64,000 nt of DNA from Uranotaenia lowii (lineage: Eukaryota > Arthropoda > Insecta > Diptera > Culicidae): positions 20,736,006 to 20,800,005 of the forward strand of contig NC_073691.1 in NCBI RefSeq assembly GCF_029784155.1, given 5' to 3'. Both the position numbers and the translations under genes were made by a program. Numbering within the stretch: position 1 is the stretch's first letter; every line of letters begins with the position of its first letter. This document shows, in pieces, positions 22,552 through 34,704 of this stretch. Below the pieces are notes generated by a model. It saw only the letters and a list, made by a program, of their open reading frames with translations, was not told where the DNA came from and searched no databases.

Positions 22552-23352
22552 GGCGGCATCCATAAATTACGTAACGCAAAAAATGCACTTTTTTAACCCC
22601 CTCCCCCCCGTATGTCACAGATCGTAACATTTCGACGTACCCCCCTATGAAAATTACGTAACGCGGATAATAACCCCCCCCCCCAGGTTTTCGTTTACTG
22701 ATTTCTTGAGGTAAAAAAAGATTTAAACATAATTTTTTTAATGTTCTTCAAAACGGAATAAATATCTATCCAAATCGCTTCTTAGTACTCATTGATGCTA
22801 ACTCTCTGATAAAATATATTGATTGTCTTATTGCGAGTTGCTCTGTGCTTGTGAACTGATGATCTACTTTGTTTACTTTATTTTGTTCATACTCCTGCAG
22901 AACTTGTTATGCAAAATATACTCCACTTAGTAATATTCGTCGGAATAATCAAAATTGCATTTTTTATACCAATTGAGAAAAATTGTAAAATTTTCGCCTC
23001 ATGGTTAAATTGAGTTCTTGGGGGTAAATTTACAAATATTCGGTTTTCCGCTAGATATTTCACGTATATTCAATACACTTTTTAAGGAGTCTATCTCAGA
23101 GTCTTTAAAAAGGAAAGGTTTCAAACTAGTTTCAATTATGTTGTAGCTTACAAATTTTAAGCTGATTTTGGTTTGCATATCATTCTGCAAAAATTGCATG
23201 ACTTAAAAATAGTAGCGATAAAACTGAAATTTTTAAGGAAAATCGTTACGTAACGATGAGCATACCTCCCCCCCTCCCCTATGTCACAAGTTGTAACACT
23301 TGAGCTTACCCCCTCCCCCCCTAAGAGCGTTACGTAATTTATGGATGCCCCC
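22552..23352. mobile_element. MITE with GGxGGCATCCATAAATTACG ends and C-rich subterminal tracts
   Basis: The left end GGCGGCATCC then ATAAATTACGTAACGC is mirrored at the right end (GCGTTACGTAATTTATGGATGCCCCC, read inwards) with one mismatch. A second TTACGTAACG copy lies inside each end. Both subterminal regions carry long C runs (22603-22613, 22675-22684, 23267-23275, 23310-23319). There is no transposase frame. A short AAA on each side may be a target duplication but is not diagnostic, so the superfamily is left open. Confidence 0.75.
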
Positions 23353-23498
23353 AAATGTGTTTTTTTTTCAATTTTTTGTTTACGTTAATCGATCGATCTG
23401 CCATTTCGTAGCAAATTACGTCTTAGCAACTTCAAGGAGTTCAATAGCTTTTCACCTTTCCAAGTTTCTTTGTTCGATGCCGGATTTTTTCTTTCTCA
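23353..23498. other. Spacer, nothing recognised
   Basis: Short mixed sequence after the MITE. Confidence 0.4.
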
Positions 23499-23633
23499 AA
23501 AATTATGGTTGAATCCGTAACATTGGGCATAACTCTTCTGGTCGCCGAAAATGACCCCCGTCATCATCGGCCGGTGCGTGTCCTTGAAATGGAACATGTT
23601 CATACCTGATCCATTGATGGCTTTGACCGAGCA
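23496..23633 (-). pseudogene. GC-rich open fragment of unknown origin
   Basis: On the minus strand a 45-codon frame (from 23633 down to a TGA at 23498-23496) reads with an unusually protein-like composition, e.g. AINGSGMNMFHFKDTHRP followed by MMTGVIFGDQKSYAQCYG. It is GC-richer than its flanks and preceded by 14 A. I do not recognise the family. A second frame from the ATG at 23634 is also open. It could be an exon, a transposon-derived piece or chance. Confidence 0.2.
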
Positions 23634-24500
23634 TTTTTTTTTTTTTTGCTAAGACGGCTTGCCGCCGTCTCCTTTTTGGTTACCTCACGCTCGAGTTTGG
23701 ATCTCTTCTAAACTGATCTACCCCTTAGCCAGATCTACCAGCAAAGTAGCAAACAAAAAAACCACCAATATTAACCGAACGCCGCCACTAACCAAGCTAG
23801 AAATTACGCGCGCAAAAGCGTCCATCGAAAAAGCGTTCGATTTTACCGGCCGGCCAGCTATAGGAATACACAAAACGTCAAAACGCCGGGCGGCGTTTTG
23901 ATGACGTCTATCCTTAGGAAGCCAGGCAGCAATCAAACTTCGGGGTGATCAAACTTTGGCTCTTTGAGAGCCAAGCCACTAGGGTATTTAGGTAAACGTC
24001 TTCATTCTCTCAGCGCCTTTTTGACGGTGTGTGCAACTTTGTATTTTTTTTTTATTTATGTTTCAACTTTGTTATTTTTTCCACTTCTTTTGGTCAATCT
24101 TGTCGGCTAACAACCCCAGCTTTCAGAAAGGGGTGTGTGTGGGGTAAATTTTAATCGGAACCCACCTCCAAGAATCGGTAAGACCACCATCACCACCACA
24201 AAACAACAATGAATACCTACTAGAGAAGTTTATTCACTCCGTCTATGATTCTTTCATCACGCGTGCCTGTTCTGTTGAAAAGTAAGCAAGCAAGCAAGCG
24301 AAAAAAACGGCCACATTATCTAGCTTAGATATCTCCAGCAGAGCCCCAGGCGCGCAAACCGGAAGGCAGTTTAATTTTTGCACCATACCCCATAGAGCCA
24401 CCGAACAACGACGTCTTTTTGAATCAACAGTGGTGTTATTGATGGCGTTTCTAGCTAGCTAGCTAGGGTTATGGTAGTTCTGAACAACTGTTTTTATCCT
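23634..24500. other. GC-richer host DNA with a small hairpin; no gene called
   Basis: CpG-containing sequence at about 23640-23990. An 11-bp hairpin centres on 23889-23890 (CAAAACGCCG/CGGCGTTTTG). Frames of 72-80 codons overlap on opposite strands at 23659-23936 without motifs. Further right there are AAGCAAGCAAGC and CTAGCTAGCTAG short repeats (about 24284-24300 and 24454-24470). Confidence 0.4.
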
Positions 24501-25530
24501 AATTGAAACAGAGTTAAAATTAACCACTTACACCAAAAACTTATAAAAAAAAATTGTTTTTCCAAAAGATTTTGGAGAGCCACCAACTTATACCATGAAA
24601 TCCTCAGACGGTGCTCCACTCCTCGAATTGAATTCCTTTGATTCGAAATCAAAGAGCTCATATGTACATGTTGGTATCCAACGAACTTTTCGCCTCCATG
24701 GCGACCGTCAAAAGTTGGATGAAATGATCGCCTTTAAACCCATATTAAGGAGCTGGTAGACTTCATTATGTCGATGTAGATTCTCAGAATACATGAAAAA
24801 TATTTAATCTGAACATTAAACATTCTTAAATACAGAATTCTTAAATACAAAATTTCTAAATCAGAACCATAAGAATTTTTAGATCGTTATTTCTTGTTTT
24901 CATTCCTTTTTCTGATCTGATTTTCCGATGTGAAATAAAAATCCCTTATGATACCCCTGGAATTATGAAAATCATTTTATTACCAACCTTAGATTTCTTT
25001 GAAAAAATTCTACAGCTTTCTGGTTTGGGTCAAAAAACTTTTCAGACCCTGAGTGACCGTTGTCGAGTTATCAAATTCCACAATGTCAATTGGATTCAAG
25101 CATTGAAGCATACCGTTTTGGGATTACAAACAGGTCCAGGTTAATACCTCATGAAATAAAGCGAACTTCAATAAACAAAAAGGAGAATAAAATTGAACTT
25201 TCTGTTGAAATTTTTTTTTGGGGTTGAAATTTCAGATTAAATCAATCAAACTTGGGTGATAACTTTTTTTTAAAATTAAACGCCCGATTTTGCCAATATT
25301 TTTGTTTGAAAATAACTAAATTATCAAAAATAAATAACCTTGTCCTAACAAATAATTTATAACTTTTATGGTGAAAGGGATGTTATAAGATAAAAGATAA
25401 AATGACTTTTGTACCAACACTCAATTAGTTTAAAAAAAATATGAATATTTCCATTGAAAGTGATGAAAATCCTTCGCATTCGTTTTGGATTTTTCCATTT
25501 TACCAGGTTTTTACTGAGATCTGTCGTCAA
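24501..25530. other. A+T-rich DNA, nothing recognised
   Basis: Stop-rich sequence with scattered T and A runs. No repeat or gene. Confidence 0.5.
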
Positions 25531-26560
25531 ATCAAAATTTTGATTTTTTTTTTCTCCCTTATGGGCCTTGTTTTACCGAACAAGTCCTGTAATTCGAGAA
25601 ATTCCGGTTATGTTTGAATATGACGTCTTTATTTTCTACCGAACTTCGTTAATCTGTTTTTAATTTACCGAAGATCTTTCATTTGATTGTCAAAAATCTT
25701 CATGCTCTCCTTCATTCGATAAAATACACCAAAAAACTGTTAAGTGCTTGCTGACAATATAAACGTCAAAATTTTCTTTGACGTTGAGTAAGGAGGATAC
25801 AAATTTTCTCCTTACTTGTGAAATTTTATCTCCTTCTCGTTCGCGTGAAAAAGCGTCTACTGGAAATGAAAGCGGATCGAATGCGTTAATAGTTTAAATT
25901 TTCTTCCAAATCGCAAAAAAAAAAGAAATATTTGGTTGTAAATCCCAAATTCTATCGTCGGCGTAGTAGTTAACTAAGCATCATAATATGTAAGTAAATA
26001 TTTTTTCAATTAAAAAAATAGATTTTTATCATAACATTTTCCTTTTTTACAGATTGTGGAGGCAAGCAAGCTGACTTTTTTTAGAACGATTGGTGAAATG
26101 CGTCAAGTTTGGAGAAGACACCGCAGCAAATCCAATGCAGACGCCATTTTTTGATGTTTTTAATCCCAGCCAACCCAGCTCATGATTTGCATAATCGAAC
26201 TGTGTAGAAAAAATGGCAACGCCGGGGTGGACTTTCGTCAAATTTGATCTCGGTTTCAGGTAAAATAGAATAAAATTAAATATGGCCGAGAGCAAGTTTC
26301 TTGTGAGAAAATCCGAGAAATTCCCTGGAAGAAGCAAATTCTTCTAAATTACATTTATTTCGGTAAAAATCAACGACTTTTCGGTAGCAACTACCGGTTG
26401 TTCAGTTAAAATTACAGAAAGTTTTCCCGTTTTTCGGTAAATATTTCCTACATTTTGGATACGTTTATTATTTCGGTAATTATTACAGGTATTTCGGAAA
26501 ATATAACCGAACTTTTACAACGGTGTATTCGGTAATATCAGCAGGTTTTTTGACCTATGA
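25531..26560. other. Region with recurring TTCGGTAA / TTACCGAA words; possible intron-like segment
   Basis: TACCGAAC/TTCGGTA words recur at 25575-25680 and, in the other orientation, at 26358-26560, suggesting an old inverted-repeat element around the middle part. Within it, ATGTAAGTAAAT at about 25988 and TTTTTTACAG ending at 26052 would delimit a ~64-base intron, and the sequence after it (ATTGTGGAGGCAAGC) is GC-richer. The 96-codon minus frame at 26047-26337 has no motif. Neither reading is secure. Confidence 0.25.
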
Positions 26561-28400
26561 TCTACATTTCTGTAAATTCTTGATCCTAAAAGTTATTTTA
26601 AAATAAGTGTTAACAAACATGTTAGAAAATTAGCTCGCAATTTAGTCCCAAATTCTTTAAGCATTAGACATCTCATTTTACGCCACTATATTGAAACTTT
26701 GAATTATAAATTTTTAGTTTCAATTTCACCAAACTGTTGTTTTGAAACTAAAATCTGGACACATAAAAACCCTACCTTTTCTTTAGAAGGGGGCTTCTTT
26801 AAGTTTCAGAACTCTAATCCAACCATTTTAACTTCAAAATTCATTCATTGTTTTTTAAAAGTCCAACTTCACATTCCATAGAATGTCGATACATTACACA
26901 AGGCAACAAAATTCACATTTTCCGAGATGCAAAAAATTAATGAGCTTATTTAGATTAATTTGGGTGACCTGACTCCAAATATTTAATTGGTTTTTCTTTT
27001 CTCTCAGATTTTGTTTTCTAAATTACCTTTGAAAACAGTTAAAACGCATTTAAGAAATTTCAACACTTTCTTGACAAAATTGTAAAATTTGGAAAACTAA
27101 ACTTCCAATGAATAATCAAATTTTCCATAGACCGCAAGAAATTTAGACTTCTGCGAAAAAAGTAAAAAAAAAGTTTTCTTCTTTTCTTTTTTCCCAATCC
27201 TGTAAAAATCGATTTTTTGCAAATTTAAAATTGAATTTTAGATTTTTTTTTGTAGAAGTCAAATCGCCGTCTTTTACAAATTTGTCTAAATCTTTTTTTT
27301 TTCAATCTTTATTGTGTAACGTAAGACTTGTGAAGATGAAATCTTAGATTTTACTTTTTAAGATCACTGTATTTCAGTTCAGAACACAAAGGTCATCCAA
27401 ATCAGTCATTAAAAAATAGACACTAAAAGGCTGTTCCCTGGAGTTATCTAATTGAGTTTAATTAATTCACTTCAATAATAATTTTGATATTTTTTTAATT
27501 TTTAAATTTTTAAAAACTTATATATTTCATCTTCATATTTGGTTTTAATGTTTAAATGAATTTACTAAATTTATGGTCCTGTATTTTGGGTTTTTGATTT
27601 TTTTTTAAATAAAGAATTTTTTTTTCAAATTATGTGAACTTCACAAATAAACTTGGTTAGTCTTTATAACTAGGAGAAAATAAATTTAAAAATAATTTAT
27701 CTTTGTCTGTGATCAATTGAATTAAAATTTAATTTTTCTTCTTTTTATCCATACAAAAATTATACATAAAATATTTGTTTTTAATAAATTCATAATTCAT
27801 GTTTTTTCCGCGGAGTTTTTTGATCAACCTTTCCATTGAAAATGATGATAAAATATGTACATAAATCAAGATTATTAAAGATTTACAATGATCTACATAT
27901 TATCATTTCGTTTAACAATACTTGAAGACGGTTTACTGATTTGATTTGAAATTTCTTTTAGAATTGGGATTTAACTTTTTTTTCAGATATAGTGTTATTT
28001 TTTATGTAGCTGTGCCCTGATTCTGATGTCTGTAGCTTCAAATTCCGTTTTTTTTTTCGAAATTTCAATTCGTATTCTTTTTCCGGTGCTCTGGAAATAT
28101 TAATTTAATATTTGTAAACTAGAATTAATTTTTCAGCAAATTTGTTGTTCAGAATAGGATACATAATTTAAAACAGTTTATTAATGATTTACCAGAAAAA
28201 GCATCGATTTAAAAGTTGGAACCTGATTTATTTTTTATCGTATTTGTAAAATTTATTATTTTTTCGAGTTGATGTGATGGTCTTTAGTAAATATATAATT
28301 TTAGATATTAATTTCCCTATCAATTGTGTATTTTTGATATTGTTATTATTTCTTGCCAAATTCGAATATTGAAAACTTTCGTTAGGATTTGAAACAAAAC
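26561..28400. other. A+T-rich DNA, nothing recognised
   Basis: About 1.8 kb of stop-rich, T- and A-run-rich sequence. I see no gene, tandem array or long inverted repeat. Confidence 0.5.
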
Positions 28401-29031
28401 TACTGGGGATTTTTTTTTATTATCTGACGGGTTTGCGCCGGGGGTATTCAGATTTTCCCCAAAATTGAAAATTTGGTTCATTTTTGCGACTTAAAAACAC
28501 ATGTATTTTTTCAGATTTCTAACATTTTTATTTTTTGAGTTAGCTTCGGTTAGATTTTTTTGAAAATAAAAAATAACCATTTTTCAAAGCTACATAACTC
28601 TGTTGTTTCTCAACGGAAATTATAAAATAGCACATCAAAATGCATTGAAATTTTATAAGCTTTCCAAATAGAATAGTTGAAAAAAATTAAATAATGACCT
28701 TCAACATGAAAAGTTGTAAATAAACTTTAAATGGCGTCTAAAAGTACCGTCTGCACCACCGAATATTTTGCAAAAAATACCATTGTATAGCTCGATTCAT
28801 GATGCAACTTTTATCTGAAGACACCAAAGTGGGCCATTAACACCTTGAAGAGTTATGAAAGAAATAATGACAATAAATCTCTTTTTTTGCATCGAAATCA
28901 AACAATGGTCGAACAACTGCACTCACATATGGAGATAGCGCGCACTTCTAACAACATGGAAACAAAAGAACTTATCAAAGCTGGTAAAAACACTATTTTT
29001 TCGTCCTTTTCAGACTGCCCTTACTCGCATA

Positions 29032-29471
29032 ACAGTCCCATATGAATTTTCGTCATTTTAGGTCAACATAAGGCTTCAACATAAAAGACTAAAAAAAGAG
29101 GTTTTGTTCTAGAAATTTCGAAAAAAAATATCAATTCTTGGCTGTCCTATATGAAATGTTTCTTTCGGCGAAATAGTCTTTGGTTTATTGCTTTGAATCA
29201 TTTAAACATTTTTTTAACTCACTTGATGTCGAATGATGCACACTAGTTTTCGAAGGCAGGTCTGACTTTCTTAGGAATGACTTTCTGAGCGAAAAACTAT
29301 CGGATGCAATAAAAAATCGTAAAAAGATTCAACTTACAATGTGGAATTCATGATATTTTTTTGCAAAAGTATGTTTCTTTTTCTGACAATTGCATTTAGA
29401 AGTTCAAAAATGATCAAATTTAAGTCTTAGAAAGTAGCTTGGTGAGAAAAATATATTTTGTATGGGACTGT
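29032..29471. mobile_element. TA-flanked MITE nested in the fold-back element, copy 1
   Basis: Ends ACAGTCCCATA (29032-29042) and TATGGGACTGT (29461-29471) are perfect 11-bp inverted repeats flanked by TA on both sides. ACAGT-type ends plus TA duplication fit the Tc1/mariner superfamily. The interior is non-coding. Confidence 0.7.
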
Positions 29472-29513
29472 TATGCTAGTAGATTCGAAAAAGGTTTCAA
29501 ATATGGTCGATTA

Positions 29514-29711
29514 ACAGTCCCATAATGAATAAAAATGGTGCTCTCGACCTTACCAATAACCCAATTTCGAAAATTTCAGGCCTAACGATTTATCATGACA
29601 ACCTAGAAACGATTTTCGTCTATGCTGAAAGTGGTGGTCACAATTTAAAAATATATTCCAAAACAGAAAAAGCTGATTGTCTCGCTTGCTTATTTTTGTA
29701 TATGGGACTGT
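29514..29711. mobile_element. TA-flanked MITE nested in the fold-back element, copy 2
   Basis: The same 11-bp ends as the neighbouring copy (29514-29524 and 29701-29711), flanked by TA (29512-29513, 29712-29713), only 198 bp long. The two copies are 42 bases apart and could be one element with internal rearrangement. Confidence 0.65.
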
Positions 29712-29777
29712 TATGAAAGAAGGGGCGGTAGATTGTTGCAGCTTAACTGACTTCATGTTATATCCAAAAATCTAATA

Positions 29778-30019
29778 ACGTATTCGTTTATACCCAGTTT
29801 TGCACCAGGTCACAACAAGTTATGCACATTTTACTGTCATTTTTAGAAGTTTTTGCGCTAAGTTTTGCATCCGTAATTCCCCAGATTTGATTTAAAATGG
29901 ACGGTGGAACACTGAAGATTCGTGTGTGAGCGATCGAGGTAGCAAAACACTTACGACGAATTATGTTCGCTGTAGTATGGTAAACCTCCAAACTGGGCGA
30001 ATGTAGAAAACGAATACGG
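29778..30019. mobile_element. Third TA-flanked MITE inside the fold-back element
   Basis: ACGTATTCGTTT at 29778-29789 faces AAACGAATACGG at 30008-30019. TA lies outside both ends (29776-29777, 30020-30021). A second, looser match (CCCAGTTTTG and CAAACTGGG) continues the inverted repeat inwards. Confidence 0.5.
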
Positions 30020-31021
30020 TAAAAGTATCATATTTTCATCATTTTACAGCCTGGCCAGCCCTGAGCTCTTTGATTATTTCTACAACATTTGTGCCACTTT
30101 CTCATACTTTTTTGATCAATGGGAAAGGATTTTGGTGTCCAGTGCTTAGCTCCCGATATAAAAACTATGTAAAGCACGTCTATATTTCATTTTTTTAATC
30201 ACATTTTTGTGAACCCAAACACAGGGACTGAACCTTCTACTATTGGCATTGATTATGCTTCACAATGATCTTTGATCGAAAAATTAATAAGTTATATATC
30301 ATATGACCAGGTTGTAAAAGCAACATTCCCATTATTAGTTATATCACTTAAACAATACGATACTCAGAATTTTGGTTCAAATTTAAAGTCAGTTTTTCTG
30401 CAAACACTCTACAAAGCACGAAAAAGTAGTGTTTTTTACCTGCTTTGGTAAGTTCTTTTGTTTCCATATTGTTAGAAGTGCGCGCTATCTCTATATGTGA
30501 GTGCAGTTGTTCGACCATTGTTTGATTTCGATGCAAAAATAGAGATTTATTGTCATTATTTCTTTCATAACTCTTCAAGGTGTTAATGGCCCACTTTGGT
30601 GTCTTCAGATGAAAGTTGCATCATGAATCGAGCTATACAATGGTATTTTTTGCAAAATATTCGGTGGTGCAGACGGTACTTTTAGACGCCATTTAAAGTT
30701 TATTTACAACTTTTCATGTTGAAGGTCATTATTTATTTTTTTTCAACTATTCTATTTGGAAAGCTGATAAAATTTCAATGCATTTTGATGTGCTATTTTA
30801 TAATTTCCGTTGAGAAACAACAGAGTTATGTAGCTTTGAAAAATGGTCATTTTTTATTTACAAAAAAATCTAACCGAAGCTAACTCAAAAAATAAAAATG
30901 TTAGAAATCTGAAAAAATACATGTGTTTTTAAGTCGCAAAAATGAACCAAATTTTCAATTTTGGGGAAAATCTGAAGACCCCCGGCGCAAATTGTCAGAT
31001 AATAAAAAAAAATCCCCTACT

Positions 31022-32890
31022 GTTATAATTCTGCAAGTCCTTTATTTGTATATCTAATGGTTTCTTATTGCTTGCACCTTTTTGAAAAAGAAAAACAGAA
31101 ACAGAGTGCATTTTTTTTTTTGATTGCTCTTACTCACTCCAATTTTTGCCAGAGAATTAGAAAAACGGGAAAATTGAGAAATTTTATACGGTGAACTGGA
31201 ATAACTTTTTGAATAAAAGTCCAGTGCTTCGTAATAAAACTTAAAAATATTTCGAATTCAAACATTTATGAAAAAATCACACGAAATAAACGATACCTGA
31301 CTAGAACTTTTCGAGATCTGACCATTGAAGTCTTAAAAAGCGTCGAAAAAATTGAATCTTTCCGAGAATTGCATGAGTGCATCCATTGAACAAATTTGTT
31401 TCTTACATTCCATCTGTCACTCTGAGGTTGAGCTACCGGAATTAGAAATTTGATGCAATGTTGGGCATTTTAAAACATTTTTTTTAGTAAAACCCCATGC
31501 GTTACGCGTTTGAAATGAGATTAATTTACAGAGTGAAAATAAATCTTGGCTACCAAAGTGAATAAAAAAATAATACAAGAATAGTTCAAAATACATTCCT
31601 AGTTCTGTAAATTTCCAAAATTGTCCAATAGAAAAGAACTTCAATATCTAGTGAATAAACGTTCATTTTGAAACACTGCTGGAGAGAAAGGATACAGCAC
31701 ACTGTCTCTCTTACTGAAATTTGATCCTATATTTGAACTATATTTTAGGTATTTCCAAATTTTTTAAATTAGAGAATAAAAACTTTTTAAACCCATTTTC
31801 TATTTAAAATTTCCTAAATATTCTTCGATTCAATTTCAATCTACGAATCTATAAATTTTCGTTTGAGAAATTGTTGATATCATGTGATTTTCGTATTATG
31901 TATACCAGAAAGTTAAAAAAAATTGACATACGAGCTTTTTAAGGAATTCTTAATTATAAACTCCATTATAAAATGAAAATAATAGCTTTATTTTTGAATA
32001 GAAGAAGATTTTAAGAAACTTTCCAATTTTCTACTTTTTTTTTTAAATTCATATCAGTGCAAGGTATTCACAACGAAATTTTAATGATTCTTATTCGAAA
32101 AACAAATATTTGCGATGATATTCCGATTGTAATTGTTTTGAACTTAAAACTGATTTTAAAACACTGATATTTTTATAGAAAAGAATAGTGATTCGAACTT
32201 TTGAATTTATTTCTCATTATGGATAATGGTCCATGAATTTGATTTCTAAATAGAAATTCAATTCTGAGATATAATAATGAAATATCTTTATTTTAAAACT
32301 TTATTTAAACTGAAACGAATTAAATGAAAATTGTTTATAAAAGTAACAAATTTCCAACAAAGAGAAGATGAATAAAATGAAAAATTGTGTTTTATTCCAG
32401 GCACAGTTTTATCAAATTGTGTTTAAGAAATAATTTAAAAATTATTAAATTCATAGTGCATTTCTGATAGCATAAAGCAACGAAAATCAAATTGGTGCCA
32501 AAAAAGAGCTGATTATAACTGATTTGAATCTGTTGAAAAATTTGTCCATTTTTTTTTAACTTTAAAATGTACAAAAACATTGAAGAGAAAGTTTTTGATT
32601 AAATGACCAACTTTCTCAATGGCTGTGTATAATTTTTCCTATTAAGAAAAAAATGTGTAAGTTTTCTTTTTGTTTTTTTTTACACTTCTTCGAAAAAATA
32701 GAAATTTGACCAAAATGAATTTTAGATATTTTTGAAAACAAAACGTTTTACAGTCTTCTACATGTTAGATAAATTTACAACTACAATTTAAAAAAAAAAG
32801 TAGCCTTTTTGTGATGTCTTAAATTAAATAGTTTTATCATTTTCAATTGAATTTTCTTAAAATTGTCGAATTACATTATTTTTCTAACCA
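31022..32890. other. A+T-rich DNA, nothing recognised
   Basis: About 1.9 kb of stop-rich sequence with no tandem, inverted or coding signal that I can support. Confidence 0.5.
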
Positions 32891-33180
32891 AAGCATGCCA
32901 GCAGATCGTGGCCTAGAGGATAGCATACTTGTCTTCCAAGCCAACGTTCATGAGATCGAATCCCGGTCGTGACATAACCTGGCATACATAGTATGATGAA
33001 GGTTGGCGGTTTTAGCATTAGTGAAATGCTAGCCGGGTATACCTTGGAATTGTACGCCTCAATGATGCAGTACATGCATGTGGATGGATCTTTTCAAGGG
33101 AACTTAGATTGCACTTGGAGATCCTACCTAGATATGTTTGTGCTCGTAGTGCTACCGGTAAACAACTGCAACTTCAACCA
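32891..33180 (+). mobile_element. tRNA-derived SINE, older copy
   Basis: A box-like CGTGGCCTAGAGGATAGC (32908-32925) and B box-like GAGATCGAATCC (32952-32963) lie ~40 bases apart, as in the RNA polymerase III promoter of a tRNA-headed SINE. The body matches 37347-37580 (CCAACG, CCCGGTC, GGCATACAT, GGTTGGCGGTTTTAGC, GATGCTAGCC) with divergence. No poly(A) tail remains and the 3' boundary is uncertain; it may run on toward 33285. Short frames across it are meaningless. Confidence 0.75.
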
Positions 33181-33828
33181 ATAGTGCAGGGGTGTCAAGT
33201 AGCATAGCAAAGTAAAAATAATAACGCGGGGTAAACCACAATAGATCAACTTAATGGTCGCAGTGGACTCTCTCCCCAACAGAAAAAAAAACCAAAGCAT
33301 TTTATCTCTGAAATAAGAAAAATTAGGCAAACTCTTATTCTCATAAACGATTAAGGGATGATAAATAGATTTAATTATTGTTAGTTTTTATGTAGGTTTA
33401 TTGTTTCATTTATCTGCAATCAATAAAAGCTGCTTAATTTTAAAATAATAAGAGCCATAGCACCGAAACTGAAATTAAGTATATTATAGACAATATCTGA
33501 CGGAATATTCGAATTCATGACACCAAAATCTATCTAAAAAGTTATTAATACATAGACATCAAAACAGCTGTTCCTTTGTGTAGGCAGTTGATACTATTTT
33601 TGAATGTAGAGTCTTAATCAATTGAAATAATCAACTTTTTAGTCAAATCTGAAACTGGATTATATCTTTTGATTTAAATTATCGTGGTGTGACCATTGTG
33701 TTTATGAAATTTCAGAGAAAAAAATGTAAAAATTATTTCCTTATAGAAAAAGTTTTTGTGGTGCGTAATAATAATACTAAACTTCTGTGAATTTTATAGC
33801 GAAAAAAATTGAGTTTTGGAGGTTTAAA
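33181..33828. other. A+T-rich DNA, nothing recognised
   Basis: Possible tail of the SINE up to about 33285, then plain A+T-rich sequence. Confidence 0.45.
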
Positions 33829-34700
33829 GGGTCATTCCATGTCAAGTGTGCACAGCGAGAAATAATCTTATCGAAAATTCGCCAAACTTGGCCGAAAGAC
33901 TTTCAGTTTCTCAATACAACAACCGTTTCAACATGATAAACCTGTTACTCCATGAAGAAGATTTAGTTCGTTTCATGCCGCAATCCCTTTAGATATTGGA
34001 AAAATTGGAATGAAAATATTTTAAAGCTTAACGGAATTTGAAATAGAAAAAGTATACAAAATTAAAAAACAATTTTAAGATGATTTAACTTGCAGCGTTG
34101 TTACAAAAAAAATATAAGGAAAAATATAGTTATTTTTTGAATTTCGTTTTTTTTTGTTCAAAATGTTATTTGAATTTTTTTTGGTTATAAAACAAATCAT
34201 GAAAACAAAAAATCTTTTCGAGCAAGGAAGATGTGGCTAAAAATTTGGACGAATTATACAGTTTAGCGAAATCACTGAGTGCTGCGAATAAACAATTGTT
34301 AGACAATCCAGCCTAATGTTTCATATCTCGAAAATAAGAAATATAATATTGGGATTTTGGTTGGTCTTTACGTAAAATTTTCTCAAAAAAACAATGAAAT
34401 AATAAAATTTAAGAAAAAATATACTTTCCTAGAGAAAATTAACGTTTTATTTTTAGAGCTGTGTTTTGACGTTTAAAACGTCACTATTTCGAATAATGAA
34501 TAACATCAATCGATAGATTTTAATAAAATCTACACAACACATATTTTGTCATTTTGGAATGATTTTTCGGTCTGGAGATATTGATGAAAAAATGATGAAT
34601 TTTTCAAAATTTGTAGGCCTCAAAAAGTCTTTCGGCCAGGTTTGGCGAATTTTCGATAAGATTTTTTTTCTCTCTGTGCATACTTGACATGGAATGACCC
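33829..34700. mobile_element. MITE with ~75-bp GGGTCATTCCATGTCAAG inverted repeats (872 bp)
   Basis: The left end (33829-~33905) and right end (~34625-34700) match as inverted repeats for about 75 bases with few mismatches, including AATCTTATCGAAAATTCGCC and GGCCGAAAGACTTT. TAAA flanks both sides (33825-33828, 34701-34704). There is no transposase frame. The GGGTCATTCCATGTCAA end is one I associate with common insect DNA elements, but I do not assign a superfamily. Confidence 0.8.
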
Positions 34701-34704
34701 TAAA

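Larger units (their letters stand above)
28405..31017. mobile_element. Fold-back DNA element with ~606-bp terminal inverted repeats (2,613 bp)
   Basis: The left arm 28405-29010 and right arm 30412-31017 are inverted copies that agree over nearly their whole length, with scattered substitutions. Termini are GGGGATTTTTTTTTATTATC and its complement. A 4-bp TACT flanks both ends (28401-28404, 31018-31021). Both arms contain the same short frame (MKSYERNNDNKSLFLHRNQ...), which is open in each arm but has no known domain. The inner 1.4 kb holds three smaller inverted-repeat elements. Related copies are at 58818-59951 and 48642-48830. No transposase is seen and the superfamily is not assigned. Confidence 0.85.

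Noticed and set aside
22603..22684. C-runs as a G-quadruplex regulatory element
   Set aside because: The runs are part of the MITE's matching subterminal repeats and explained by that. No independent evidence of function.
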